From DASZGL01 sp035938875 (GTDB lineage: Bacteria; Chloroflexota; Dormibacteria; Aeolococcales; Aeolococcaceae), in assembly GCA_035938875.1 (NCBI GenBank), contig DASZGL010000036.1, positions 1 to 30,367 on the forward strand: 30,367 bases of DNA, read 5' to 3'. Positions 22,913 through 30,367 of the stretch are shown here, in pieces. Both the position numbers and the translations under genes were made by a program. The notes beneath the pieces are model-generated. The model was not told the origin of the DNA. It saw only the letters and a list, made by a program, of their open reading frames with translations, and did not search any database. The stretch's first letter is position 1; every line of letters starts with the position of its first letter.

Positions 22913-23620
22913 ATGAGCTCAAGCCCATTGATGGCGCCCTTGTCGGAGAGCACCCTTGGAGCCGACGTACAGGTGATTGCAAGGGTGGCCGTAGCGCTAC
23001 TCGACCCGCAGACAGTGGTACTGGCAGGACTGCGGGCTCTTCTCGAGCGCGAGCCGAACATCGAGGTCATGGGAGTCGCCTCCCGACTTGACGAGGCACT
23101 CAGTTTCGAGCCCGATCCAGACGTCATCGTCGCCGAGACCAACCTGCAGGGCACGCGCGGCCGCGTCGTCGTTGAGCGACTGCGTGACCGCTTCCGCCGG
23201 TCGGCGATCCTGGTTTTCACAACGGTGACCGAGGCCAGCGAGGTCGAGGCGGCGTTCGCCGCTGGGGCGAATGGATACAGCCCCAAGGATGCCTCGGCAA
23301 GTGATCTGGTCGACGCCCTCCGCAGCTTGCATCGCGGTGAGCGGTACCTCGCGCCCTCGCTCGGAGCAGTGCTGGCGCGGCGAGGCCACGAGAACAGCGA
23401 CGTCGCCGGCGGCGGACTCACCGCGCGCGAGCAAGACGTTCTGCGACTGCTCGCCATGGGTCACACCAACCTCGAGGTCGCTGAGCGCCTCGGCGTATCG
23501 CCGCGCACAGCCGAGGCTCACCGTGCCAACCTGCTGGTCAAGCTCGGACTCCGCAGGCGGGCCGAGCTCGTGAGTTTCGCCCTGGAGAACGGCTATCTCG
23601 ACCGACGCGGTTGGGCGTGA
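22913..23620 (+). CDS. Atypical NarL/LuxR-family regulator with Glu in place of the phospho-acceptor Asp
   Basis: A 235-aa protein of NarL/FixJ design. The receiver-like domain spans about 23-140, with VALLDPQTVVLAGLRALLE, PDVIVAETNLQG, FTTVTEASEVEAAF and GYSPKDAS. The residue aligned with the phospho-acceptor Asp is Glu 75, and only one acid (Asp 31) remains of the acidic pair; Lys 125 is kept. The LuxR HTH is at about 169-224 (LTAREQDVLRLLAMGHTN, VAERLGVSPRTAEAHRANL). Start ATG is preceded by GAGGGG 7-8 nt away; a second in-frame ATG follows six codons later. Divergent from the peptide/XRE-TPR unit, and its end overlaps the convergent aminotransferase-like gene by 28 bp. It probably works without phosphorylation. 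Confidence 0.85.
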   Translation: MSSSPLMAPLSESTLGADVQVIARVAVALLDPQTVVLAGLRALLEREPNIEVMGVASRLDEALSFEPDPDVIVAETNLQGTRGRVVVERLRDRFRRSAILVFTTVTEASEVEAAFAAGANGYSPKDASASDLVDALRSLHRGERYLAPSLGAVLARRGHENSDVAGGGLTAREQDVLRLLAMGHTNLEVAERLGVSPRTAEAHRANLLVKLGLRRRAELVSFALENGYLDRRGWA

Positions 23621-24771
23621 AGAGCAGCAAGGGCTGCGTCGAGGCGTTCGCGGAGCAAGCCGAGTCTCTCGACCGGTTCGTTGCTAAAAACGAAGCGGAC
23701 GTGGCGATCGGCGACGGCCCCTCCCCACCCGCGCATCGGCGTGGCCGCGACCTTGTGCTCGAGCAGGCGTCCGGAAACCTCAACGCAGTCGAGACCGAGC
23801 GACGCGACGTCGAGGAGCAGCGACCAGCCACCGGCGGGCCGGACAGCGGGAAGTCCGGCAAGTTGCTCGATTGTCGCGTCGCGCCGGCGTTGACACTCAG
23901 CGTTGGCGTGAGTCAGGTGTTCATCTGACGCCTCGAGCGCCGCGCGCGCACCGATTTGAGCGAAGCCGCTCGGCACCAGCCCGTTGTAGATGTGAACGCG
24001 CGAAACGTCGTTCACGAGCTCGCCCGGCGCCACCACCCAACCGATCCGCCAGGCGATCATCCGCTGCTCCAACGTGACCGATCCGACAGTGATGGTGCGG
24101 TCGCGCATGCCGGACAACGCCGCGGGATGCTTGACGGTGCGGCCGTCGTACAGGACACTCTCGAAGCCCCCCCAGTAGAGCAGCCGCAGGTCGTGCTGCC
24201 GGCAGACGTCGGCGAGCGCGTCCCACTCCTCGTCGCTGGCCACCCAGCCGGTGGGGAACGAGGCGTTGTTGACGAAGACGACGCGCGTACGCTCGCCGAC
24301 AGTGGAGCTCAGAGCGGAGAGATCAAGGCGCCACTCGCCATTGACGACGCGCAGCGGTACCAGCCTCGGGACAGCCCCGACGAGGCGCACCCGGTTGATC
24401 ATGCCGGCATATGTGGGATCCGTGAGGATCACCTCGTCACCTGGGTCGGTGATACAGAACAGGGCATCGAGCATCGCGTCGCCCTCGCCGCAGGTGATGA
24501 CAATCTCCCTCGGTCCATCGTACCGAGGCCCGCCGCGGCGAACGATGTGCGCAGCGACAGATTCCTTGAGGTCGTCTCGACCGGTGAACGGTAGCCAGCT
24601 GTTCGCCTCGTCCAGGCCGATCGCATCCCGAGTAGCCACGACTGCCTCGGCCGGTGGCGGTATGTCGGTATCCAGGTTCTCGAGGCGGAGCACATCCGGA
24701 TCGTCCCCGGCCGCCGCGGCCACCCGGTCGATGTTGAAGCCAGGTATATCGTCGAGACGCCGAACGCTCAT
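23593..24771 (-). CDS. Aminotransferase-fold protein lacking the PLP lysine
   Basis: A 392-aa protein clearly of the class I/II aminotransferase fold. Conserved segments are NSWLPFTGRDDLKESVAAHI, VITCGEGDAMLDALFCITDP, GDEVILTDPTYAG, RMIAWRIGWVVAPGE and VRFVFSNEP. The region that should carry the Schiff-base Lys reads GSVTLEQRMIAWRIGW; compared with the usual S/T-K-x-x-RMIGWR, the Lys is Leu 234. The Asp that contacts the PLP ring nitrogen appears as Trp 200 (LLYWGGFESVLYDG), and the NPTG Asn as Phe 172 (NNASFPTG). It is therefore probably not a PLP aminotransferase but a binding or regulatory protein, or it uses other chemistry. The start has a strong Shine-Dalgarno (GGAGGT, 8 nt). It lies 17 nt after the DUF1905 gene. 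Confidence 0.85.
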   Translation of the reverse strand: MSVRRLDDIPGFNIDRVAAAAGDDPDVLRLENLDTDIPPPAEAVVATRDAIGLDEANSWLPFTGRDDLKESVAAHIVRRGGPRYDGPREIVITCGEGDAMLDALFCITDPGDEVILTDPTYAGMINRVRLVGAVPRLVPLRVVNGEWRLDLSALSSTVGERTRVVFVNNASFPTGWVASDEEWDALADVCRQHDLRLLYWGGFESVLYDGRTVKHPAALSGMRDRTITVGSVTLEQRMIAWRIGWVVAPGELVNDVSRVHIYNGLVPSGFAQIGARAALEASDEHLTHANAECQRRRDATIEQLAGLPAVRPAGGWSLLLDVASLGLDCVEVSGRLLEHKVAATPMRGWGGAVADRHVRFVFSNEPVERLGLLRERLDAALAALHAQPRRSR

Positions 24772-24788
24772 CGGCTGTGACCTCCGCT

Positions 24789-25067
24789 CTAGTCCTCGAT
24801 GCGCTCCTCCAAGCGGACGGTCACGGTATCACCCGCTTCCTTGCCGATGACCTTGCGCACGTCGGCCTTGATCGGCAGCTTGTGCGTGCCGTCGCCGAGG
24901 GCCATGAATGAACCACGGAAGGGACGGCCATCAACCACGCCGCGGACCTTTACCAGGCCCCGAGTGCCAAAGAATTCCGCAGAGTCAGGCATGACCACAT
25001 AGGTCCAGCCCCCTGTGTTGGAGCTCTTTTGAAGGGTCGCAGTGAATTGCTTCCTCAACATGCTCAT
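24789..25067 (-). CDS. DUF1905 domain protein
   Basis: A 92-aa protein consisting of one DUF1905 domain: FTATLQKSSNTGGWTYVVMP, FGTRGLVKVRGVVDGRPFRG, GDGTHKLPIKADVRKVIG and GDTVTVRLEE follow the family pattern of a small beta-barrel. Molecular function is not known. The ATG at 25067 has GAGG close upstream and GGAGGT 10 nt away; a second ATG is two codons on. It is the first gene of a pair with the aminotransferase-fold protein. It lies downstream of the tRNA-Gly gene, 92 nt away, on the same strand. Confidence 0.82.
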   Translation of the reverse strand: MSMLRKQFTATLQKSSNTGGWTYVVMPDSAEFFGTRGLVKVRGVVDGRPFRGSFMALGDGTHKLPIKADVRKVIGKEAGDTVTVRLEERIED

Positions 25068-25159
25068 GCCTCGACGACCTCCAGACCTCCTCGGCGCGAT
25101 TCTTCAGCCAAGACTGCTGGCCGGCGCGAAACTCATCGCCCTGGTTGAGGAAAGTCGAC

Positions 25160-25231
25160 AGCGGGAGACGGGGCTCGAACCCGCAACTTCAACCTTGGGA
25201 AGGTTGCACTCTACCGTTGAGTTACTCCCGC
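25160..25231 (-). tRNA. tRNA-Gly, anticodon CCC
   Basis: The minus strand folds as a full cloverleaf. Acceptor stem is GCGGGAG with CTCCCGC plus discriminator T; D arm ACTC-AACGGTA-GAGT; anticodon arm CAACC-TTCCCAA-GGTTG; T arm GCGGG-TTCGAGC-CCCGT. The 7-nt anticodon loop TTCCCAA gives CCC, reading GGG (glycine). CCA is not encoded. TAGACT at 25263-25258 (minus) may be its -10 box. Confidence 0.95.
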
Positions 25232-25340
25232 ATCACCTGCCCCGGCTCGGGTTGCCGAGTCTACACGCCGTCGCGCCAGGCGGCCCTCGGGAGGCGCCAT
25301 CGACCCCGATGGCTGCTGCCGCCGGCGCGGCCTGCGGTGC

Positions 25341-25346
25341 TACCGT
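25341..25346 (+). promoter_or_regulatory. Candidate leaderless -10 element (TACCGT)
   Basis: TACCGT lies 8 nt before the ATG at 25355. The same hexamer is found 7 nt before the GTG of the PRC-barrel gene at 9430. No Shine-Dalgarno is seen. Inferred promoter of the Lrp-domain/ABC operon. Confidence 0.4.
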
Positions 25347-25354
25347 CGCGGGCC

Positions 25355-25625
25355 ATGATCACCGCCTTCCTGCTGATCGTCTGCGAGCCGCAGCGGATCC
25401 ACGAGGTGGGGCAGGCGCTGGCCGACATGGAGGGGGTGGCGGAGGTCTACACCACGACGGGGAGCACCGACTTCATCGCCGTGGTTCGCGTCTCCGACCT
25501 CGACGCCCTGGCCAGCCTGGTCACCGAGCACATCGCCACCCAGCCGGGGATCCGCAGCACAGACACGCACCTGGCCATGCGGTCCTTCGGCCGCAACGAG
25601 ATACAGGCCGCGTTCGACATCGGGC

Positions 25626-25633
<8 letters not shown>
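25355..25633 (+). CDS. Stand-alone Lrp/AsnC effector-binding (RAM) domain protein
   Basis: A 92-aa protein that consists only of the ligand-binding domain of the Lrp/AsnC family and has no HTH. The pattern is AFLLIVCEPQRIHEVGQALADM, EVYTTTGSTDFIAVVRVSDL, ALASLVTEHIATQPGIRSTDTHL. In this family, GSTDF and the loop before the last strand help form the amino-acid site between dimers. A frame open upstream is longer, but the ATG at 25355 gives normal domain length and fits the TACCGT element. Its end overlaps the ABC ATPase start by 8 nt. It may sense amino acids or partner a full Lrp protein. Confidence 0.8.
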
Positions 25634-26350
<717 letters not shown>

Positions 26351-26354
<4 letters not shown>

Positions 26355-29092
26355 TCAGCCGTCTGCGCATGTACTGGCGTTACGCGCTGCGCTCGTTGCG
26401 ACGCGGTGGCAGGCGCTCGCTGCTGGCCGTCTTCTGCATCGCCGTCGGCGTCATGGCGGTGGTCGCATTGCGCCTGGCCGGAGACATGATCGCGCTGTCA
26501 GTGACCAGCAACGTTCGCGACGTCATCGGCGGCGACGTCTCGGTGCAGTCGACAGCGGTGCCGCTCGCGCAGAGCGACCTCGCCAAGGTGGACGAACTGC
26601 AACACCAAGGGGTGATCACCCGCTACCAGGCGCTCGGCATCGAGCAGGGAACCGTTCGCCGCGTCGACGGGCGCATCGTGCGCATCGCCGTCGACGTCAT
26701 CGACGACCCGGCGCAGTTTCCGTTGGTGGGAAGCGGTGACTTTGCCGATCCTCAGGGAGGCAAGTTCGCCGATCTGCTCGGCACGCCGGGGACGGTGGTC
26801 CTCAGCGATTTCGTCGCCGGACAGGCGGGAGCCCGGCGTGGCGCCGCCGTGCACCTCAACCTGGTGCGAGGCAGCGGTGCGGACGTCACCGTCGCCGGTG
26901 TCCTCAACAACAAGGCATTCGTCGGCGGCTTCACCACCGCGTACATCTCCAAGGCGACGTACGACCAGCTGTCGACCCGGCCCGAGCGATACGGCCTCAT
27001 CAACGTATTGACCGCCGATACCGACCACGCGGCGCAGGCGGCAACGGCACTTCGTGCCGACTTTCCCCAGGCCACGGTGCAGACGGTTCAGGAAGCGCTC
27101 AACGAGAACACGACGTTCTCCGACCAGCTGGACAAGTTTCTCACCATCGTCGGGCTGCTGGCCCTGCTCATTGGTGGCATCGGCATCGTCAACACCATGC
27201 AGGTCAGCCTCTCGCGGCGTCGCGTCGAGATCGCCATGCTCAAGACGTCCGGCTATCGCCGGCGAGACCTCTACGGCATGTTCGCCATCGAGGCAGGCAT
27301 GCTCGGCCTCACGGGCGGAGTCGTGGGTACGACCGTCGGCATCGGCCTGAGCGCTGTCGTGCGCATCCTCGTCGAGCGCGTCTTCTTCATCAACATCAAC
27401 TTCCACGTGTCGCTGCTCACGGTGTTGACCGGGGTGCTCGTCGGGCTGGTCACGTCATTGATCTTCGCGCTGCTCCCGGTGGTGCGCGCCGCGGCGGTGC
27501 GGCCACAGGCGGTCCTTCGCGACCTTGTGCGAGTGGCAACAGTCGGATCTGCGGTGCAGTCGATCGGGCTCTACCTACTGCTCATCGCCCTCTTCACCTC
27601 GCTGAGCGTGAGCCTGGTCGGCGACGTGGCGACGACGCTCTACGTGGTCGCAGGAACCATCATCCTCCTCGGGCTGCTCACCGGGGTGTTCGCCCTGATC
27701 GTTCTCGTCGTCGGCCATCTTCCCGTTCCCGAGCGACCGCGCCTCGGCTTTCTGCTCCTGGTGACGTTGGTCACGTTGATTGCTGTACGCATCGTCATCG
27801 CCGCGCCCGCTATCGGCGCCGCATTCCTCCTCGTTGCGCTTGCCGGATACTTCGTCGTCCTCCTCCCGCGCCGGGTGAAGACGTCGTTGAAGCTCGCGCT
27901 GCGCTCACTGAGCAGGACCAAGACGCGCACTGCGACGAGCCTGGTGGCGCTGTTCGTCGGCGTCTACACCATCGGACTCATCCTCGTCCTCGGGCAGGAC
28001 ATCAGCGGCAAGATCAACGACAGCCTCAACACGCTCTCGTCGTTCAACGTCTACGCGCTCGCCTCAGCGCAGGACTCCAACACCGTGCGCTCGGTCACCG
28101 CCTCGCTTCCCGGACTCCAGGAGCGCTCGATCACCGACGACGTCAGCGTGACCCCGCAGACGGTCGACGGAGCGCCGATCGCTTCGCGGGTACAGGGCAT
28201 TCGCGGCGAGTCAGCGCAGAACCAGGCCGGTGGTCAGTTCCGCCTCTCGGCGCTGTCGGGGATCGAGGGCTATGACCTCGCCGCCAGCCAGGCTCCCGAT
28301 TCCGACGTCAACATCGGACGGCTGCTGGCGCCTGGCGATGCCGGCACCGGCAACGTGCTGGTGCGCAACGACCTGCGCAACGAGCTGGGATTCAGCGTCG
28401 GCACCACGTTTACCGTCACCGCGCCGACCAACACCCGGCCGGTGACGCTGCACGTCGTCGGCTTCTACCTGCCGGTGCGCCGCTCTGGCGCATCACTGCG
28501 ATTCAACACGTTCTTCGCGCCGATCCTCGGTGATCGGCAGATCGTCGACAGCATCGCCGGGCCCGATCTGCAGACGGTGGTATCGATGAAGCTGGACCCG
28601 TCACAGAAGGCCTCTGCGCTGCGACAGCTCGAGGGCGCAGCGCCGAGCGTGGTGATCATCGACCTCGCCGACATCGCCGCCTTCATCACCCAGGTGCTGA
28701 GCAATCTCGTCGTCCTCCTGGTGGCGATCGCCTCGCTGGCGCTCTTCGCCGGCATCGTCATCATCGCCAACACCGTCGCCCTGGCGATGCTGGAGCGTCG
28801 CCGAGAGATGGGCATCCTCAAGGCGGTGGGGCACTCCAGCAAGTCGGTGCTGTCTCAGGTGTTGCTCGAGAACGGCATCGTCGGCGGGATCGGCGCCGTC
28901 GCCGGCATGACCGCGGTCACCGTCGCCACATCCGTGCTCGGCAACCGGGTGCTGAAGACCGACCTCAACGTGGGCACACCCATCGTTGTCAGCGTCATCC
29001 TCGGCATCACCGCAATCGTGACGATCACCGCGTGGCTTGTCGCCTGGGGACCGACGAAGGTGCGCCCGCTCGAAGTGCTGCGTTACGAGTAG
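26351..29092 (+). CDS. Two-FtsX-domain ABC permease (MacB superfamily)
   Basis: A 913-aa membrane protein that pairs with the preceding ATPase. An N-terminal helix (about 20-42) leads to a MacB-type periplasmic domain, then a first FtsX unit at about 262-385, which includes GGIGIVNTMQVSLSRRRVEI and MLKTSGYRRRDLYG. There are additional helices around 395-510, a second helix and extracellular domain (about 515-770) beginning LALRSLSRTKTRTATSLVAL, and a second FtsX unit near 775-905 ending RPLEVLRYE. Two FtsX units in one chain make the single gene equal to a permease dimer half pair. The substrate is unknown; large extracellular domains suggest lipid or peptide work. GTG start in the GTGA junction. 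Confidence 0.9.
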
Positions 29093-29194
29093 CCCGCCGA
29101 TCCCAGCATCATTTTTGAGACAGAACTTGTCAGGACATCAGTGATCAAACAAACCGGCGACGCGTTCGCTGACGCGCCCAGCGGGTGGGCCCAC
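29093..29194. other. AT-richer gap with GACA/TGTC repeats and a 10-bp palindrome
   Basis: Between the convergent permease and the edge protein lies a 102-nt gap, with a lower-GC block at about 29107-29155. It contains GACA-GAACT-TGTC-AG-GACA (29119-29137) and the palindrome GTGGGCCCAC (29185-29194). No clear T-tract terminator and no gene are seen. The hairpin GCCTCGG-AAA-CCGAGGC (29198-29214) lies just inside the neighbouring gene's 3' end. Confidence 0.4.
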
Positions 29195-30367
29195 TCAGCC
29201 TCGGAAACCGAGGCCTACGTAAAAGATCGTGGCCGCGATTGCGCCGGTGATTGTTTGAGTTTCGATATGCCCGTCTGGGTAAACCGACCGAGCGGTGAGC
29301 TGGAGCGGCACGAGCTCGTCGGTTGGCGTCCCAGAGGGGCTGATGGGCTCGGCGTGGTTCCATTGGATGGTGACGGGCACCCCGGCTACACCGCTCGAGC
29401 CTGTAGCCGAGGCCTCGCCGAGCGGCGCATCGGTTTGCGGGCCGAGATAGGTCCAACTGAGGGTCGTGGTGACGGCGTCGCCGACGACGACGCCGCCGAC
29501 CGATTCGGTTCCAGGAACGACCACGAGGGCCTGCGGGTAGACAAGGAGGAGGCGACCCCGGATTGCATCCACGTGCGTCTGTGGTGCGGCTCCGGAGCTC
29601 GGGGCGGGGACGCTGCCGTCGCCGTGCTGGATGACGGCCACGCCGGCGACGACCAGCTGGGGCAGCGCATAGCCGACGGTGGTGCTGCCCTGTCCGGTCG
29701 CCGCCGTCTTGTTGCTGATGTCGATGTTGGCGGAGCGGGTGACGACGATGGGGTTGCCGTCAGCGTCGAAGTCCACCGCCTGCCCGCTGACGGTGAGATG
29801 AGCGATCGCGGTGATGTCTGAGGTCTGCGTTTGCGAGCCCGCCGCGGGATCGGCGGCGATCGTGTGGGTGTCGGTCGTGCCCTGGCGACCGGTGCCGGCT
29901 TTCTGATCGGCGGCGCCGTCCGACCAGCGCATGGTCCAGGCGCGGTCCTGCCAGTCGATGTTGGCAAGGCACGTGCCATCGGCGAGGCGATCTGCGAAGT
30001 CGCTGGCGAACGACGTCGTCACGGTGAGGTCGGCGCCCTTGCTGGGATCGTAGGTCGATGGCTGCAGGTCGGCTAGGAGCGACTGCGACGCCACCGCCTC
30101 CGCGTTGCACCCTTGCAGCGGCGGCAGGCCGGCAGGAACGTGGCCCGGTGGGAGGAGGGGACAGACGGAGAACTTGCCGCTGGCGTACAGGTTGTCGTCG
30201 TTATTGCAGCTCATGCGGATTTGAGTCGACACTGGGAAGATCTGGCGGTCGCCGTCGCAGGCGTTGTATATGTAGACACCATATTTGCGCTCACGGCTGA
30301 CTGCGTTGACGCGGATCAGGCGCCACTCGCTGTAGTAGCAGTAGCGGCCAGGAGGTCGAGTAGGTAC
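29195..30367 (-). CDS. Cysteine-containing protein of unknown function, 5' end outside the window
   Basis: The frame is open from the right edge to a TGA at 29195 and gives at least 390 residues. The N-terminus, and so any signal peptide, is not visible. In the visible part there are six Cys, all within the first 135 residues (YCYYSEW, NACDGD, MSCNND, SVCPLL, QGCNAE, GTCLAN), which suggests disulfides in an exported protein. Thr/Ser/Gly-rich beta-type sequence follows, for example ITAIAHLTVSGQAVDFDADG and VTTTLSWTYLG. The protein ends IFYVGLGFRG. I do not recognise a family. A GTG at 30232 is an internal codon if translation enters from outside, which I favour because the frame runs cleanly to the edge with coherent sequence. 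Confidence 0.65.
   Translation of the reverse strand, partial: VPTRPPGRYCYYSEWRLIRVNAVSRERKYGVYIYNACDGDRQIFPVSTQIRMSCNNDDNLYASGKFSVCPLLPPGHVPAGLPPLQGCNAEAVASQSLLADLQPSTYDPSKGADLTVTTSFASDFADRLADGTCLANIDWQDRAWTMRWSDGAADQKAGTGRQGTTDTHTIAADPAAGSQTQTSDITAIAHLTVSGQAVDFDADGNPIVVTRSANIDISNKTAATGQGSTTVGYALPQLVVAGVAVIQHGDGSVPAPSSGAAPQTHVDAIRGRLLLVYPQALVVVPGTESVGGVVVGDAVTTTLSWTYLGPQTDAPLGEASATGSSGVAGVPVTIQWNHAEPISPSGTPTDELVPLQLTARSVYPDGHIETQTITGAIAATIFYVGLGFRG

Noticed and set aside
25246..25261. Terminator-like hairpin next to tRNA-Gly
   Set aside because: CTCGG-GTTG-CCGAG is short, lies on the 5' side of the tRNA and has no T tract; it is more likely part of the tRNA leader.

Overview
The window is uniformly high-GC bacterial chromosome with compact, mostly overlapping genes. 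No mobile element, CRISPR array or rRNA is recognisable; the only RNA gene seen is one tRNA-Gly. Gene content (Kdp potassium system, MMPL exporter, a large BTAD/AAA regulator, several leaderless-looking starts) would fit a soil-type Actinomycetota, Chloroflexota or Dormibacterota. I cannot fix the phylum from sequence alone.

Region 1 (1-10260) is a rearranged Kdp K+ uptake locus. A minus-strand operon reads PRC-barrel protein, an unnamed 28-aa membrane peptide, kdpF, kdpA, kdpB, kdpC, a kinase-less KdpD sensor, then an SBF-type transporter. The response regulator (KdpE-like) lies just upstream. The histidine kinase half of KdpD is a separate plus-strand gene at the window start, convergent with the transporter. 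The KdpD sensor is itself a tandem duplication of (KdpD domain + USP domain), and the second copy has lost its Walker A lysine. A 7-4-7 direct repeat overlaps the expected -35 region of the probable kdp promoter.

Region 2 (10271-14069, plus) is a tightly coupled SnoaL-like / MMPL exporter / FAD amine oxidase operon. Region 3 (14066-21022) holds an NAD-dependent epimerase divergent from a 1071-aa BTAD-AAA transcriptional regulator. That regulator converges on a minus operon of cupin, SnoaL-like, APH-like phosphotransferase and SAM methyltransferase genes.

Region 4 (21177-25067) is the most intriguing. An XRE-TPR regulator is preceded on its own strand by a previously unmarked 44-codon gene for a small hydrophobic peptide with a consensus Shine-Dalgarno. 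Its putative promoter carries a perfect 18-bp palindrome in the spacer. Divergent from it is a NarL/LuxR-type regulator whose phospho-acceptor Asp is Glu. Convergent with that is an aminotransferase-fold protein lacking the PLP lysine. The layout resembles peptide-pheromone/TPR-receptor (RRNPP-type) signalling, which is an inference.

Region 5 (25160-30367) holds tRNA-Gly(CCC), a stand-alone Lrp/AsnC effector domain coupled to a MacB/LolD-type ABC ATPase and a two-FtsX-domain permease, and a cysteine-containing protein that runs off the right edge.
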